Shown here: positions 1 through 10,734 of the stretch, in pieces
Layout of the letters: each line of letters opens with the position of its first letter
How positions within the stretch are numbered: position 1 is the stretch's first letter
Assembly (NCBI RefSeq): GCF_024623325.1
Contig: NZ_JANJZD010000011.1
Coordinates: 111,574-175,573, forward strand
Source of the DNA: Acetatifactor muris
Lineage (GTDB): Bacteria > Bacillota > Clostridia > Lachnospirales > Lachnospiraceae
Reading direction: 5' to 3'
Length of the DNA: 64,000 bases
Notes under the pieces: model-generated
The model's input: the letters and a program-made list of their open reading frames with translations, nothing else
Databases searched by the model: none
What the model was told of the DNA's origin: nothing
Program-made: the position numbers and the translations under genes

Positions 1-2558
1 CGCTTTACGATGAGCTCTCCATCCTTATCATAAATGTCCTCACAGGTATATCTGCCCGTGATTCTGTCTTTTAATCCCTCTATGGTCTCCTTGCCGTCCA
101 TAAAGGCTTTCACTGTCATTCCGGGGATTTCCGCTCTCTCCTCGCTGCAGTCCACTTCACGGATACTCAGCTCCTGAGACACATCCACCATTCGTCTGGT
201 CAGGTAACCGGAGTCAGCCGTACGAAGTGCCGTATCAGACAGACCCTTGCGGGCGCCATGTGCAGACATAAAATACTCCAGCACGTCCAATCCCTCACGG
301 AAATTGGATTTAATCGGCAGTTCGATGGTCCGTCCCGTAGTATCGGCCATCAGACCACGCATTCCCGCCAGCTGCTTAATCTGCTGATTGGAACCGCGGG
401 CGCCGGAATCGGCCATCATGAAAATGTTATTATATTTATCCAGTCCCGAAAGCAGAACTTCCGTCAGTTCCTTATCCGTCTCATTCCAGGTCTCCACCAC
501 GGCACGATATCTTTCTTCCTCCGTAATCAGACCTCTCCGGAAGTTGGTGGAAATCTTATCCACAGTAGCCTGGGCTTCCTCCAGCATCTGAGGCTTTCTG
601 GACGGCACTGTCATATCAGAAATGGACACCGTCATGGCTGCCTGGGTGGAATATTTATAGCCGATGGATTTCACATCATCCAGAACCTCCGCCGTTTTGG
701 ATGCCCCATGGGTATTGATTACCTTCTCCAGAATCTGCTTCAGTCCCTTTTTATCCACATGGAAATCTACTTCCAGCTTCAGGAAGTTCTGCGGGTCTTT
801 TCTGTCCACAAACCCCAGATCCTGCGGAAGAATCTCATTGAAGATAAACCGTCCCAGCGTGGATTCCACATTTCCGGTAATTACTTCACCCTCTGCATTT
901 TTCCTGGACATCCGCACAGTAATCCTGGAATGCAGCGTACAATATTTATTCTCATAGGCCAGAATGGCTTCATTCACACTCTTATAGAATTTCCCTTCGC
1001 CCAGGGCACCCGGTCTCTCCTGTGTCAGATAATAGATTCCCAGCACCATATCCTGAGAGGGAACGGCCACCGGACCTCCGTCCGAAGGCTTCAGCAGGTT
1101 ATTGGGCGACAGCAGCAGGAAACGGCATTCCGCCTGTGCCTCCACGGAAAGGGGAAGATGCACTGCCATCTGGTCCCCGTCAAAGTCCGCGTTAAAAGCA
1201 GTACACACCAGCGGATGCAGCTTGATCGCCTTGCCTTCCACCAGAATCGGCTCAAAGGCCTGAATTCCCAGTCTGTGCAGAGTGGGAGCACGGTTCAGCA
1301 TAACCGGATGTTCCTTAATTACCTCTTCCAGCACATCCCATACCTGAGTGTCCATTTTATCTACCAGTTTCTTGGCATTTTTAATATTCTGGCTGATTCC
1401 CTTTGCCACCAGTTCTTTCATCACAAAAGGTTTGAACAGCTCTATGGCCATTTCTTTCGGCAGACCACACTGATAGATCTTCAGCTCCGGGCCCACCACG
1501 ATAACCGAACGGCCGGAATAGTCCACACGTTTTCCCAACAGGTTCTGACGGAAACGTCCGGATTTACCTTTCAGCATATCCGAGAGAGACTTCAGCGCAC
1601 GGTTACCCGGTCCTGTGACGGGACGGCCTCTTCTGCCGTTGTCAATCAGTGCATCCACCGCTTCCTGCAGCATTCTTTTCTCATTGCGCACAATGATATC
1701 CGGAGCGCCCAGTTCCAGCAGTCTCTTCAGACGATTGTTTCTGTTGATAATTCTTCTGTACAGATCATTCAGATCCGATGTGGCAAAACGTCCTCCGTCC
1801 AGCTGTACCATGGGACGAATGTCGGGAGGAATAACCGGAATCACATCCATAATCATCCAGTCAGGCATATTGCCGGACTCACGGAATGCCTCTATTACTT
1901 CCAGTCTTTTGATAATACGTGCACGCTTCTGACCGGAAGACTCCTTCAGCCCCGTCTTCAGCTCTTCCGCTTCCGTATCCAGCTCAATGGCCTGCAGCAG
2001 TTCCTTCACCGCCTCGGCTCCCATGCCTACCCGGAATTTATTCCCGTACATTTCACGGGCATCCTGATACTCTTTTTCGGACAGAATCTGCTTGTAGTCC
2101 AGACCGGTCTCACCGGGATCCAGCACGATATAGGAGGCAAAATAAAGCACTTTCTCCAGTACTCGGGGGGACAAATCCAGAATCAGTCCCATCCGGCTGG
2201 GGATTCCCTTAAAATACCAGATATGAGATACCGGAGCGGCCAGCTCAATATGTCCCATACGTTCTCTCCGCACGCTGGATTTGGTCACTTCCACACCACA
2301 TCTGTCACAGACAACGCCCTTATATCTGATTTTCTTATATTTGCCGCAATGACACTCCCAATCCTTGCTGGGACCGAAGATTTTCTCACAGAACAATCCT
2401 TCTCTCTCCGGCTTCAGTGTCCTGTAATTAATTGTTTCCGGCTTTAATACTTCACCGTGGGACCACTCGCGAATCTTATCCGGGGAAGCCAGACCGATTT
2501 TAATCGCATCAAAGGTCATAGGCTGGTATGCTGTTGTTTCATTCTTTGTTTCTGACAT
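1..2558 (-). CDS. rpoC: RNA polymerase beta' subunit (partial, C-terminus outside window)
   Basis: Largest catalytic subunit of RNA polymerase; 852 codons are visible from the ATG at 2558, and the reading frame leaves the window at position 1. The N-terminal zinc ribbon with the CHCG and CDRCG cysteines lies near residues 70-90. The absolutely conserved NADFDGD motif that holds the catalytic magnesium is at residues 456-462 (around 1175-1193). Start is the ATG 21 bp after the rpoB stop, behind a GGGAGTG-type ribosome site. It is cotranscribed with rpoB. Nothing seen is unusual; identity is certain. Confidence 0.98.
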   Translation of the reverse strand, partial: MSETKNETTAYQPMTFDAIKIGLASPDKIREWSHGEVLKPETINYRTLKPEREGLFCEKIFGPSKDWECHCGKYKKIRYKGVVCDRCGVEVTKSSVRRERMGHIELAAPVSHIWYFKGIPSRMGLILDLSPRVLEKVLYFASYIVLDPGETGLDYKQILSEKEYQDAREMYGNKFRVGMGAEAVKELLQAIELDTEAEELKTGLKESSGQKRARIIKRLEVIEAFRESGNMPDWMIMDVIPVIPPDIRPMVQLDGGRFATSDLNDLYRRIINRNNRLKRLLELGAPDIIVRNEKRMLQEAVDALIDNGRRGRPVTGPGNRALKSLSDMLKGKSGRFRQNLLGKRVDYSGRSVIVVGPELKIYQCGLPKEMAIELFKPFVMKELVAKGISQNIKNAKKLVDKMDTQVWDVLEEVIKEHPVMLNRAPTLHRLGIQAFEPILVEGKAIKLHPLVCTAFNADFDGDQMAVHLPLSVEAQAECRFLLLSPNNLLKPSDGGPVAVPSQDMVLGIYYLTQERPGALGEGKFYKSVNEAILAYENKYCTLHSRITVRMSRKNAEGEVITGNVESTLGRFIFNEILPQDLGFVDRKDPQNFLKLEVDFHVDKKGLKQILEKVINTHGASKTAEVLDDVKSIGYKYSTQAAMTVSISDMTVPSRKPQMLEEAQATVDKISTNFRRGLITEEERYRAVVETWNETDKELTEVLLSGLDKYNNIFMMADSGARGSNQQIKQLAGMRGLMADTTGRTIELPIKSNFREGLDVLEYFMSAHGARKGLSDTALRTADSGYLTRRMVDVSQELSIREVDCSEERAEIPGMTVKAFMDGKETIEGLKDRITGRYTCEDIYDKDGELIVK

Positions 2559-2579
2559 GAATGGCACTCCCTTCTATTC

Positions 2580-5500
2580 TCAGAATTCTTCATCGCCATC
2601 AAATTCTTCGGAGTCTAAATCCGACTCGTATTCCTCGTCGTCAAAACCTTCTTCCTCACCGTCCTCGGCACTGATCAGTTCACCGCTCTCATCATCAAAC
2701 TCCTGGGCCTGATATCCCATCTCACCCAGTGAGTCATCATTATAATCATCATACTTGCGGTCGGAACCCATCTCATAGCGATAATCTGTATCACCATAGT
2801 CAATGGCTTCCATGATTTCGACTTCTGTATGATCTTCGCGAAGAACCCGCACGTCAAGTCCCAGCGCCTGCAATTCCTTGAGCAGCACCTTAAAGGATTC
2901 GGGAATACCGGGCTCGGGAATATTGTCTCCCTTGATAATCGCCTCGTAAGTCTTCACACGTCCCACCACATCATCGGATTTCACCGTGAGGATTTCCTGC
3001 AGCGTGTAAGATGCGCCGTAAGCCTCCAGCGCCCACACTTCCATCTCACCGAAACGCTGGCCGCCGAACTGTGCCTTTCCGCCCAGCGGCTGCTGGGTCA
3101 CCAGGGAGTACGGTCCCGTGGAACGCGCGTGAATCTTGTCATCCACCAGATGATGCAGCTTCAGATAATGCATGTGTCCGATGGTTACGGGACTGTCAAA
3201 ATACTCACCGGTTCTGCCATCGCGCAGACGCACCTTTCCGTCCCTGGAAATCTGCACGCCCTTCCACAATTCTCTGTGGTCCCTGTTGTCAGACAAATAC
3301 TCCATCACCTCGGGACGCAGCTCATCCTTATGTTTCTCTTCAAATTCTTCCCACTCCAGATTGACATAATCATTTGCCAGATCCAGAGTATCCATTATAT
3401 CATTTTCGTTCGCCCCGTCGAAAATAGGGGTTGCCACATTAAAGCCCAGCGCCCTGGCTGCCAGTGACAGGTGAATCTCCAGCACCTGCCCGATGTTCAT
3501 ACGGGAAGGCACACCCAGAGGGTTCAGCACGATATCCAGCGGACGGCCGTTGGGCAGATAAGGCATATCTTCCACGGGAAGTACGCGGGACACCACACCC
3601 TTGTTGCCGTGACGGCCTGCCATCTTGTCGCCCACAGAAAGCTTCCTCTTCTGTGCAATATAAATACGGACGGCCTGATTCACACCGGGTGAAAGCTCGT
3701 CGCTGTTCTCCCTGGTGAATACCTTTGCATCCACTACAATACCATATTCTCCGTGAGGCACCTTCAGCGAGGTGTCTCTGACTTCTCTGGCCTTCTCTCC
3801 GAAGATAGCTCTCAGCAGACGTTCTTCCGCGGTAAGCTCAGTCTCTCCCTTCGGCGTTACCTTTCCTACCAGAATATCGCCGGCACGCACTTCCGCCCCG
3901 ATACGGATAATTCCCCTTTCATCCAGATCCTTCAGGGCATCATCACCCACGCCGGGCACATCCCTGGTAATCTCTTCGGGTCCCAGCTTTGTATCCCGGG
4001 CCTCCGCCTCATATTCCTCTATATGCACAGATGTGTATACATCATCCTGCACCAGACGCTCGCTGAGCAGTACGGCATCCTCGTAATTGTAGCCTTCCCA
4101 GGTCATGAAGCCAATCAGAGGATTCTTGCCCAGCGCCAGCTCGCCCATGGCTGTGGACGGACCATCCGCAATCACCTGTCCTGCCTCCACATGGTCGCCC
4201 TTGTATACAATGGGCTTCTGATTATAACAGTTGGACTGATTGCTCCTGGAAAATTTGGTCAGATGGAACTCCATCTTCTCTCCATCGTCACAGGTCATTC
4301 TGATTAATGCGGAGGACACATAATCGATGGTTCCCGCCTTCTTCGCCACCACACAGACACCGGAGTCCACCGCCGCCTTGGGTTCCATCCCGGTACCCAC
4401 CACCGGCGCTTCCGTCTTCAGCAGCGGAACTGCCTGTCTCTGCATGTTGGACCCCATCAGCGCACGGTTTGCATCATCATTCTGCAGGAAAGGAATCAAT
4501 GCAGTTGCCACTGAGAAAACCATTCTCGGAGACACGTCCATGTAGTCGAACATGGAACGGGGATATTCGGAAGTCTCATCTCTGTAGCGCCCGGAAACAC
4601 TGTTCCTCACAAAATGTCCTTCCTCATCCAGCGCCTCACTTGCCTGCGCCACATGATAATTGTCTTCCTCATCCGCAGTCATATAGACCACTTCATCCGT
4701 AACCCTGGGATTCCTGGGGTCAGCTTTGTCCACCTTTCTGTAAGGCGCTTCTATAAAACCATATTCATTGATTCTCGCATAGCTTGCAAGATAATTAATC
4801 AAACCGATATTGGGACCTTCAGGGGTCTCAATAGGGCACATTCTGCCATAGTGGGAATAATGTACGTCACGCACTTCGAATCCGGCCCGGTCTCTGGACA
4901 GACCGCCGGGGCCCAGCGCAGACAGACGTCTCTTGTTCGTCAGCTCAGCCAGAGGATTATTCTGGTCCATAAACTGTGACAGCTGGGAGGAACCGAAGAA
5001 TTCCTTCACAGCAGCCGTTACAGGCTTGATATTGATCAGAGACTGAGGTGAGATTTCGTCCGCATCATGGGTAGTCATTCGCTCGCGCACCACACGTTCC
5101 ATTCTGGACAGACCAATCCGATACTGATTCTGAAGCAATTCACCCACCGAGCGAATTCTTCTGTTGCCCAGATGATCGATGTCATCATCGTTCCCCAGGC
5201 CATATTCCAGATGCATATTGTAGTTGATGGAAGCAATGATATCCTCTTTGGTAATATGCTTCGGCACCAGTTCGTGAACATTTTTGCGAATGGCTTCCGC
5301 AAGCTTCTCCGCATCTGACGCATATTCCTCCAGAATCTGCGCCAGCACAGGGTAATAAACTTTCTCCTTAATGCCGAAATCTCTGGGATTACAGTCCACA
5401 AAGCTGGTAAGTTCCACCATCATGTTAGACAGAACCTTTACATTCTTCTCCTCTGTCTGAATGTACACAAAAGGAACAGCCGCATTCTGAATGTTGTCCG

Positions 5501-6461
5501 CCAGCTCCAGAGTTACCTTATCGCCGGCTGCCGCCAGAATTTCTCCTGTGGACGGGTCCACCACATCAGCCGCCAGAATCTGGTCCTTGATTCTGTTCCT
5601 GAAGGACAGCTTCTTATTGAACTTATACCTGCCCACCTTTGCCAGATCATATCTGCGTGGGTCAAAAAACATGGCGTTAATCAGACTTTCCGCACTTTCC
5701 ACGCTCAAAGGTTCGCCGGGCCGAATCTTCTTGTACAGCTCCAGCAGACCCTCCTGATAATTCTCGGCAGTATCCTTGGCAAAGCTTGCCTCTATTTTGG
5801 GCTCGTCTCCAAACACTTCCCGGATCTCGTCATTGGTGCCGATGCCCAGCGCGCGGATCAGTACCGTCACCGGCACCTTACGCGTTCTGTCCACACGCAC
5901 ATAAAACACATCGTTGGAGTCAGTTTCATATTCCAGCCATGCGCCGCGATTGGGGATTACAGTACAGGAATACAGCCTTTTTCCGATTTTGTCATGTCCA
6001 ATGGCATAGTAAATGCCGGGGGAACGGACCAGCTGACTTACAATGACACGTTCTGCGCCATTGATTACGAAAGTACCGGTCTCTGTCATCAGGGGAAGGT
6101 CACCCATGAAAATCTTATGTTCACTGATTTCTTCTTTTTCTTTATTATAGAGCCGAACCGTTACCGTCAAAGGCGCCGCATAAGTCGCATCTCTCTCCTT
6201 GCATTCTTCAATCGAATACTTCACATCATTCCTGCTCAGTTCAAAGTCTACAAATTCAAGACTCAAAGAGCCGCTGTAATCAGCGATAGGAGAGATATCA
6301 TCGAAAGCTTCCTTCAGTCCTTCATCCAGAAACCACTGGTAGGAATCCTTCTGAACTTCGAGCAGATCTGGCATTTCCAGAACCTCTTTTTGCTGCGCAT
6401 AACTCATACGCATAACTCTGGTGCCGGCAACTGGACGTATTCTGTTTTTCTCCATTGACAT
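2580..6461 (-). CDS. rpoB: RNA polymerase beta subunit
   Basis: Second catalytic subunit of RNA polymerase, full length at up to 1293 residues. The rifampicin region reads [13 protein letters not shown], then [17 protein letters not shown]; residue 509 (codon AAC at 4935-4937) is Asn where E. coli has His526, while the Asp516 and Ser531 equivalents are kept. The C-terminus carries a roughly 50-residue very acidic tail (runs of D and E) beyond the conserved core. Two in-frame ATGs compete: 6461 lies only two bases from the GGGGTG ribosome site, whereas 6455 (MEKNRIRP) has about eight bases of spacing and is the likelier start. Driven by its own promoter at 6647-6675 and preceded by an attenuator-like hairpin after rplL. 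Confidence 0.98.
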   Translation of the reverse strand: MSMEKNRIRPVAGTRVMRMSYAQQKEVLEMPDLLEVQKDSYQWFLDEGLKEAFDDISPIADYSGSLSLEFVDFELSRNDVKYSIEECKERDATYAAPLTVTVRLYNKEKEEISEHKIFMGDLPLMTETGTFVINGAERVIVSQLVRSPGIYYAIGHDKIGKRLYSCTVIPNRGAWLEYETDSNDVFYVRVDRTRKVPVTVLIRALGIGTNDEIREVFGDEPKIEASFAKDTAENYQEGLLELYKKIRPGEPLSVESAESLINAMFFDPRRYDLAKVGRYKFNKKLSFRNRIKDQILAADVVDPSTGEILAAAGDKVTLELADNIQNAAVPFVYIQTEEKNVKVLSNMMVELTSFVDCNPRDFGIKEKVYYPVLAQILEEYASDAEKLAEAIRKNVHELVPKHITKEDIIASINYNMHLEYGLGNDDDIDHLGNRRIRSVGELLQNQYRIGLSRMERVVRERMTTHDADEISPQSLINIKPVTAAVKEFFGSSQLSQFMDQNNPLAELTNKRRLSALGPGGLSRDRAGFEVRDVHYSHYGRMCPIETPEGPNIGLINYLASYARINEYGFIEAPYRKVDKADPRNPRVTDEVVYMTADEEDNYHVAQASEALDEEGHFVRNSVSGRYRDETSEYPRSMFDYMDVSPRMVFSVATALIPFLQNDDANRALMGSNMQRQAVPLLKTEAPVVGTGMEPKAAVDSGVCVVAKKAGTIDYVSSALIRMTCDDGEKMEFHLTKFSRSNQSNCYNQKPIVYKGDHVEAGQVIADGPSTAMGELALGKNPLIGFMTWEGYNYEDAVLLSERLVQDDVYTSVHIEEYEAEARDTKLGPEEITRDVPGVGDDALKDLDERGIIRIGAEVRAGDILVGKVTPKGETELTAEERLLRAIFGEKAREVRDTSLKVPHGEYGIVVDAKVFTRENSDELSPGVNQAVRIYIAQKRKLSVGDKMAGRHGNKGVVSRVLPVEDMPYLPNGRPLDIVLNPLGVPSRMNIGQVLEIHLSLAARALGFNVATPIFDGANENDIMDTLDLANDYVNLEWEEFEEKHKDELRPEVMEYLSDNRDHRELWKGVQISRDGKVRLRDGRTGEYFDSPVTIGHMHYLKLHHLVDDKIHARSTGPYSLVTQQPLGGKAQFGGQRFGEMEVWALEAYGASYTLQEILTVKSDDVVGRVKTYEAIIKGDNIPEPGIPESFKVLLKELQALGLDVRVLREDHTEVEIMEAIDYGDTDYRYEMGSDRKYDDYNDDSLGEMGYQAQEFDDESGELISAEDGEEEGFDDEEYESDLDSEEFDGDEEF

Positions 6462-6646
6462 TTCACCCCGTTCTTCTTTCTATTATGCCTGATGCAATCG
6501 GACGTAAAAAACCAACCGATGCCAGGAAACAGCGCAAAAAAACATTCTGCTCCACAAGGCAGACCTTCCCGTGCATCAGTACATTATCACTTTCATACAA
6601 TACACAGCATTTTCATACGAGTGCATCGCACAATAGTGCACTATCC

Positions 6647-6675
6647 ATAATATCACAAATCGAAAACCGGGTCAA
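6647..6675 (-). promoter_or_regulatory. Sigma-A promoter for rpoB-rpoC
   Basis: Minus-strand TTGACC (6670-6675), 17-bp spacer, TATTAT (6647-6652). It lies in the 330-bp gap between rplL and rpoB and leaves a leader of about 180 nt before rpoB. The rest of this gap holds the hairpin at 6741-6777 and no gene. Confidence 0.8.
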
Positions 6676-6740
6676 GTTGATTTTAGGAAATCTTAGGAAA
6701 TTTGTTCGCAGAATTCAGGGAAATCAGACATAAAATACGA

Positions 6741-6777
6741 AAAAGGCAGTCCTTTTTCTCTCTCGGAACTGCCTTTT
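6741..6777 (-). terminator. Terminator/attenuator hairpin between rplL and rpoB
   Basis: AAAAGGCAGT (6741-6750) pairs with ACTGCCTTTT (6768-6777); on the minus strand the descending arm ends in a T run. Its position just after the rplL stop fits the partial terminator that lowers rpoBC transcription relative to the ribosomal proteins in many bacteria. Confidence 0.75.
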
Positions 6778-6791
6778 CAATACACCGCTTC

Positions 6792-7163
6792 TTATTTCAG
6801 AGTAGCCTTTGCGCCTACCTCTTCCAGTTTCTTCTTCACTTCTTCGGCTTCTTCCTTGGAAACGCCTTCCTTTACAATCTTCGGTGCGCTCTCAACGGCA
6901 TCCTTTGCCTCCTTCAGGCCCAGACCGGTAATCTCACGTACCACCTTGATTACCTTAACCTTCTCTGCGCCGATTTCGGTCAGTTCAACGTCGAATTCAG
7001 TCTTCTCTTCCTCTTCCACTGCGGGGCCGGCTGCTGCAACCACAACACCTGCTGCTGCAGATACACCAAACTCTTCTTCGCAAGCCTTTACAAGTTCATT
7101 TAACTCTAATACGGTCATCTCTTTGATCGCTTCGATCAGTTCCTGAGCTGTTAACTTAGCCAT
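6792..7163 (-). CDS. rplL: Ribosomal protein bL12 (L7/L12)
   Basis: Stalk protein of the large ribosomal subunit, 123 residues, binding translation GTPases. It shows the usual N-terminal dimerisation helix, an Ala/Val-rich hinge ([19 protein letters not shown]) and the C-terminal domain with the [15 protein letters not shown] segment. The ATG at 7163 follows a GGAGG site. It lies 59 bp after rplJ in the same transcript, where stalk stoichiometry is set by the shared L10 leader. Confidence 0.98.
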   Translation of the reverse strand: MAKLTAQELIEAIKEMTVLELNELVKACEEEFGVSAAAGVVVAAAGPAVEEEEKTEFDVELTEIGAEKVKVIKVVREITGLGLKEAKDAVESAPKIVKEGVSKEEAEEVKKKLEEVGAKATLK

Positions 7164-7222
7164 TTTTAGTATCCTCCATTTTTTATTGTTTTTTAAATTC
7201 TAAATTACTTTCCTCATGCAGC

Positions 7223-7759
7223 TTATGCCTGTTCAGCAGGAGCCGCTTCGGGTGCAGGCGCTGCACATGCGGAAGCGCCGCCTTTTTCCGCCAGCTGATT
7301 CAGCACACGGGCGAAATTGGTAACAGGGCTCTGCAGACTGCCAAGCAACTTGGAAATAAGCACTTCCCTGGACGGAATGCTGGCAATTGTCGCCATTCCC
7401 TTGGCATCATACAGTGTACCTTCCACTACGCCGGCCTTGATCTCCAGCTTGTCTGCTGTCTTCGCGAACTCGGAAAGCACTCTGGCAGGAGCCGTGGCAT
7501 CCTCAGTGGAAATAGCCACTGCGCTGGGACCTTCCAGGTAAGGGGCCAGACTTTCAAACTCTGTACCCTTGAACGCAAAGTTCATAAAGGTATTCTTGTA
7601 CACCTTGTAGGTAATTCCCGCCTCGCGCAGATTCTTACGAAGCTTTGTATCCTGCTCGACAGTAAGTCCGCGATAATCAACCAGAACCACAGACTGCGCA
7701 TCTTTGATATTTGCAGAAATCTCGTCTACAATAGGTTTCTTTAATTCAACCTTTGCCAT
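7223..7759 (-). CDS. rplJ: Ribosomal protein uL10
   Basis: Anchors L7/L12 dimers to 23S rRNA; 178 residues. The N-terminal rRNA-binding domain contains the typical VVLVDYRGLTVEQ and TYKVYKNT segments, and the C-terminus is an Ala/Pro/Glu-rich helix for L12 dimers. ATG 7759 is preceded by AAGGAGG. The 5' leader carries an L10-type regulatory RNA, so the L10(L12)4 complex probably autoregulates this operon. Confidence 0.98.
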   Translation of the reverse strand: MAKVELKKPIVDEISANIKDAQSVVLVDYRGLTVEQDTKLRKNLREAGITYKVYKNTFMNFAFKGTEFESLAPYLEGPSAVAISTEDATAPARVLSEFAKTADKLEIKAGVVEGTLYDAKGMATIASIPSREVLISKLLGSLQSPVTNFARVLNQLAEKGGASACAAPAPEAAPAEQA

Positions 7760-7769
7760 TTTTCTACCT

Positions 7770-8031
7770 CCTTATAGATTTTAATGCCGATAAAGAAGTA
7801 CATTTAAGTAAAAATCCTTCCGATACAGTCGGGAGCTCTCCTCCGGACAAGCCTTCGGAAAATTCTCCCCTCCGCTTCGAAAGGATGAATCATCAAATGT
7901 ATGCCCCGATACCCGGATGTAAATAGTTCTGCATTTTCCTCTGGTACCCGGCTCATTCTTCTCCTCGGTAGGATTTACGCCCGGACAATAAAACCTTTCC
8001 GCACACCTACTGTCTTCGGCCTGATTTTATA
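7770..8031 (-). ncRNA. L10 leader (ribosomal protein autoregulatory RNA)
   Basis: The non-coding stretch before rplJ contains, on the minus strand, the hallmark GACAGTAGGTGTGC segment (about 8005-8018) and its complement CCTACCGAGG (about 7963-7973), which matches the Gram-positive L10 leader kink-turn element bound by L10(L12)4. A later hairpin, TTCCGA/TCGGAA (7818-7823 with 7855-7860), is followed on the minus strand by a T run and could act as the attenuating terminator. Boundaries are approximate. Confidence 0.85.
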
Positions 8032-8060
8032 ACAATAACACAGTCATTTTCAAAAGTCAA
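8032..8060 (-). promoter_or_regulatory. Sigma-A promoter for rplJ-rplL
   Basis: Minus-strand TTGACT (8055-8060), 17-bp spacer, TATTGT (8032-8037), placed directly ahead of the L10 leader. Confidence 0.75.
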
Positions 8061-8096
8061 TCCCTTTGTGACTGTATTATTTCTTTTTGCTTTTTA

Positions 8097-8124
8097 TGAC
8101 AGTTCAAACAGCTCGCTGAACGAT
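8097..8124. repeat. Small extragenic palindrome, copy 1
   Basis: GTTCA (8102-8106) and TGAAC (8117-8121) form a short hairpin just downstream of rplA. Its core resembles the palindromes at 35187-35216 and 47490-47517, suggesting a dispersed repeat family. On the minus strand it is followed by an A/T-rich run and could also help terminate rplK-rplA transcripts. Confidence 0.4.
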
Positions 8125-8128
8125 TGCT

Positions 8129-8818
8129 TTAGAACTTCGCAACATTCACCTTCACGCCGGGGCCCATGGTACTGGTCAACGTAATGCTCTTCAGGAACTG
8201 TCCCTTTACCGCACTGGGTCTTGCCTTTGTAATGGCATCCATCAATGCATTAAAGTTCTCCTGCAGTGCTTCGTCCGTAAAGGAAGCCTTACCTACCGGA
8301 ACATGAATGATATTGGTCTTGTCAAGCCTGTACTCGATCTTACCTGCTTTAATGTCCTTCACTGCCTTCGTCACATCCATGGTAACCGTGCCTGCCTTCG
8401 GGTTCGGCATCAGTCCCTTGGGACCCAGCACCTTACCGAGACGGCCTACAACACCCATCATGTCAGGGGTCGCTACCACCACGTCAAAGTCCAGCCAGCC
8501 GTCCTTCTGAATTCTGGGAATCAACTCTTCTCCGCCCACATAATCAGCACCGGCCGCTTCCGCCTCGTTCACCTTGTCACCCTTTGCAAATACCAGTACC
8601 TTCACGGTTTTACCTGTACCGTTGGGAAGTACCACCGCACCTCGGATCTGCTGTTCTGCATGACGTCCGTCACAGCCGGTTCTGATGTGTACTTCAACAG
8701 TTTCGTCAAATTTTGCCGTTGCAGTCTTCTTCACCAGAGCGATCGCATCACCGGGCTCATAGACTGCAGTGCGGTCTACCAGCTTTGCAGCCTCAACATA
8801 TTTCTTGCCATGTTTCAT
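8129..8818 (-). CDS. rplA: Ribosomal protein uL1
   Basis: Component of the L1 stalk of the 50S subunit, 229 residues, involved in E-site tRNA release and often a translational repressor of its own operon. The protein starts [15 protein letters not shown] and contains the conserved [10 protein letters not shown] block. The ATG at 8818 is chosen because AGGAGGTAGAATA precedes it; an upstream in-frame extension has no such site. It lies 72 bp after rplK. Confidence 0.97.
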   Translation of the reverse strand: MKHGKKYVEAAKLVDRTAVYEPGDAIALVKKTATAKFDETVEVHIRTGCDGRHAEQQIRGAVVLPNGTGKTVKVLVFAKGDKVNEAEAAGADYVGGEELIPRIQKDGWLDFDVVVATPDMMGVVGRLGKVLGPKGLMPNPKAGTVTMDVTKAVKDIKAGKIEYRLDKTNIIHVPVGKASFTDEALQENFNALMDAITKARPSAVKGQFLKSITLTSTMGPGVKVNVAKF

Positions 8819-8890
8819 TATTCTACCTCCTAGGTTCAAACGACAACTTCTGTTGTCTCCCAATTCTCGTTTTTACAAGTCTCCTGTTCG

Positions 8891-9316
8891 TTACTCCTCG
8901 ACTGTGATGCCCATGCTGCGTGCCGTTCCCGCAATCATGCTCATGGCAGCTTCCACACTTGCCGCATTCAAATCCGGCATTTTCAGCTCTGCAATTTCCT
9001 GAAGCTTCGCTTTGGAAATAGAAGCAACCTTTGTCTTGTTGGGTACTGCGGAGCCTGACTTTACATTGCACGCCTTCTTCAGCAGCACTGCCGCAGGAGG
9101 GGTCTTCGTAATGAAACTAAAGGATCTGTCCGCATATACAGTGATTACCACGGGAATGATGACATCGCCCTTATCCGCGGTCCTCGCGTTGAACTGCTTT
9201 GTAAATTCAACGATGTTCACGCCATGCTGTCCAAGTGCAGGACCAACAGGCGGAGCCGGTGTTGCTTTGCCGGCAGGAATCTGTAATTTGATATAACCTG
9301 TTACTTTTTTTGCCAT
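8891..9316 (-). CDS. rplK: Ribosomal protein uL11
   Basis: 141-residue 50S protein of the GTPase-associated centre. It has the Pro-rich N-terminal domain ([20 protein letters not shown]), target region of thiostrepton-class antibiotics, and the C-terminal rRNA-binding domain ending in [11 protein letters not shown] 9316 sits behind TAGGAGGTGCCAAA; longer in-frame upstream sequence is not protein-like. The 237-bp gap to nusG contains no other gene. Confidence 0.98.
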   Translation of the reverse strand: MAKKVTGYIKLQIPAGKATPAPPVGPALGQHGVNIVEFTKQFNARTADKGDVIIPVVITVYADRSFSFITKTPPAAVLLKKACNVKSGSAVPNKTKVASISKAKLQEIAELKMPDLNAASVEAAMSMIAGTARSMGITVEE

Positions 9317-9553
9317 TTTGGCACCTCCTATATTGTGGTAAACCGCCGCCATCGGTTTCGGCACAGCTGCCTTAACCCCCTGGTCTGACGGCACTTCGGC
9401 GCAGATGCGGCAGAAAAAGCTTCCCGCTTCCCAATGAAACGGTATATTCTGCAACTCTGCTCCCACTTTTTGCCGGGACATCTGTTATGGGTTTTCCACA
9501 ATGCATATGTCCGCACATGTATTCAACCGCCCTTCCGAACGGGAAATACCTAC

Positions 9554-10072
9554 TTATAACTTTCTGACTTCCGCGAAACTGATTTCCACCGGGGTCTCTC
9601 TGCCGAACAGCTCCACATTAATGGTTGCTGTCTGTTTGCTGTAGTCAAGCTTATGCACGATACCGATGGTATCCTTCCAGATACCCGCCACAACAGCAAT
9701 GCTGTCCCCTTCCGCAAAATCAATGGAAATATTCTCGGTTTTGATTCCCAGAGGCTTCATTTCCGCCTCTGTCAGGGGCACCGGCTTGCTTCCCGGTCCC
9801 ACAAAGCCCGTAACGCCCCGGGTATTCCGGACAACATACCATGTGTCGTCATTCATTTCCATATTGAGAAGCACATAACCCGGAAACATCTTTTTCTGCA
9901 CGGTCTTCCTGGCTCCGTTCTTCATCTCCACTACGTCCTGCAGGGGAACCCGCACTTCCAGAATCTGCTCCGCAAGATGCTTATTGTTCTCTATGGTCTT
10001 CTCAATGTTGGCTTTGACTTTGTTCTCATATCCCGAATAGGTATGAACCACATACCATTTTGCCTCTGCCAT
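9554..10072 (-). CDS. nusG: Transcription termination/antitermination factor NusG
   Basis: RNA polymerase-associated elongation factor, 172 residues. The NGN domain begins AKWYVVHTYSGYENKVK, contains the FPGYVLLNM motif, and the C-terminal KOW domain carries GDSIAVVAGIWKDTIGIV. An in-frame GTG lies two codons upstream (10078); the ATG at 10072 is preferred because it gives the family's usual N-terminus. It follows secE by 12 bp in one transcript. Confidence 0.97.
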   Translation of the reverse strand: MAEAKWYVVHTYSGYENKVKANIEKTIENNKHLAEQILEVRVPLQDVVEMKNGARKTVQKKMFPGYVLLNMEMNDDTWYVVRNTRGVTGFVGPGSKPVPLTEAEMKPLGIKTENISIDFAEGDSIAVVAGIWKDTIGIVHKLDYSKQTATINVELFGRETPVEISFAEVRKL

Positions 10073-10084
10073 AATCACCCTCGC

Positions 10085-10288
10085 CTAAATCGATATAATG
10101 AAGTCCACACCTGCTTTTGCCACATAATCCAGTATCGCAATGACAACGCCCACCACCACTGAAATCGTAACCACCGCAATGGACTGCCTTAAGGTAGACT
10201 GCCTGTCCGGCCACACAATTTTCTTAAATTCCTGCTTAACCCCCTTGAAAAATCCAGGGCCTGCTTTCTTTTCTACAGAATTTCCCAT
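10085..10288 (-). CDS. secE: Preprotein translocase subunit SecE
   Basis: Small single-span subunit of the SecYEG channel, about 67 residues. The cytoplasmic amphipathic helix contains FFKGVKQEFKKIVWP and is followed by one membrane helix (AVVTISVVVGVVIAIL). Three in-frame ATGs are possible; 10288 (MGNSVEKK) has AAAGG about nine bases upstream, better than the ATG at 10297, which is almost adjacent to that site. It lies between rpmG and nusG, the classic order. Confidence 0.93.
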   Translation of the reverse strand: MGNSVEKKAGPGFFKGVKQEFKKIVWPDRQSTLRQSIAVVTISVVVGVVIAILDYVAKAGVDFIISI

Positions 10289-10339
10289 CTTGACCATACC
10301 TTTCCCTGGCAACTCCGAGCTGACTGTGCTGCCGGTTCC

Positions 10340-10489
10340 TTATTTGGTTTCTTTATGCAGTGTATGCTTTCTGCAGAATCTGCAATACTTCTTGATTTCC
10401 ATCCTGTCGGGATGTGTTTTCTTTTCCTTGGTAGTATTGTAGTTACGCTGTTTGCACTCTGTACAAGCTAAAATGATTTTTGTACGCAT
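10340..10489 (-). CDS. rpmG: Ribosomal protein bL33
   Basis: 49-residue 50S protein, starting [17 protein letters not shown] and ending HKETK. It keeps both Cys pairs (CTEC and CRFC), so it is the zinc-binding form. The ATG at 10489 is preceded by GGAGGTAGCAAA. It is the first gene of the rpmG-secE-nusG-rplK-rplA run and directly follows a near-consensus promoter. Confidence 0.96.
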   Translation of the reverse strand: MRTKIILACTECKQRNYNTTKEKKTHPDRMEIKKYCRFCRKHTLHKETK

Positions 10490-10565
10490 TTTGCTACCTC
10501 CACATGTTCTTTCGCCGTTTTATTTTAAGCATAAAAAAAGACCTAAAATCTTATCTCGTTTCTCT

Positions 10566-10594
10566 ACTATAACACAGCAAAATATGCCCGTCAA
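10566..10594 (-). promoter_or_regulatory. Sigma-A promoter for rpmG-secE-nusG-rplKA
   Basis: Minus-strand TTGACG (10589-10594), 17-bp spacer, TATAGT (10566-10571), about 75 bp before rpmG. The rest of the 245-bp divergent gap holds no other recognisable element. Confidence 0.8.
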
Positions 10595-10734
10595 CTGTTT
10601 TTTCTCGAATTCGTCTGTTTTCGTCTGTTTTTCATTACAGTTCAGTGCCCCTCCGAATGGTTACGTTTTCCGGCCAAACATAACCCTTTCCTTCTCTACA
10701 TATATTATAACAATATTTTCATTCAGGTGATCCT

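Noticed and set aside
258..2447. A 729-codon plus-strand frame opposite rpoC
   Set aside because: It is an antisense shadow of a certain gene, with His/Gln-rich composition and no family features.
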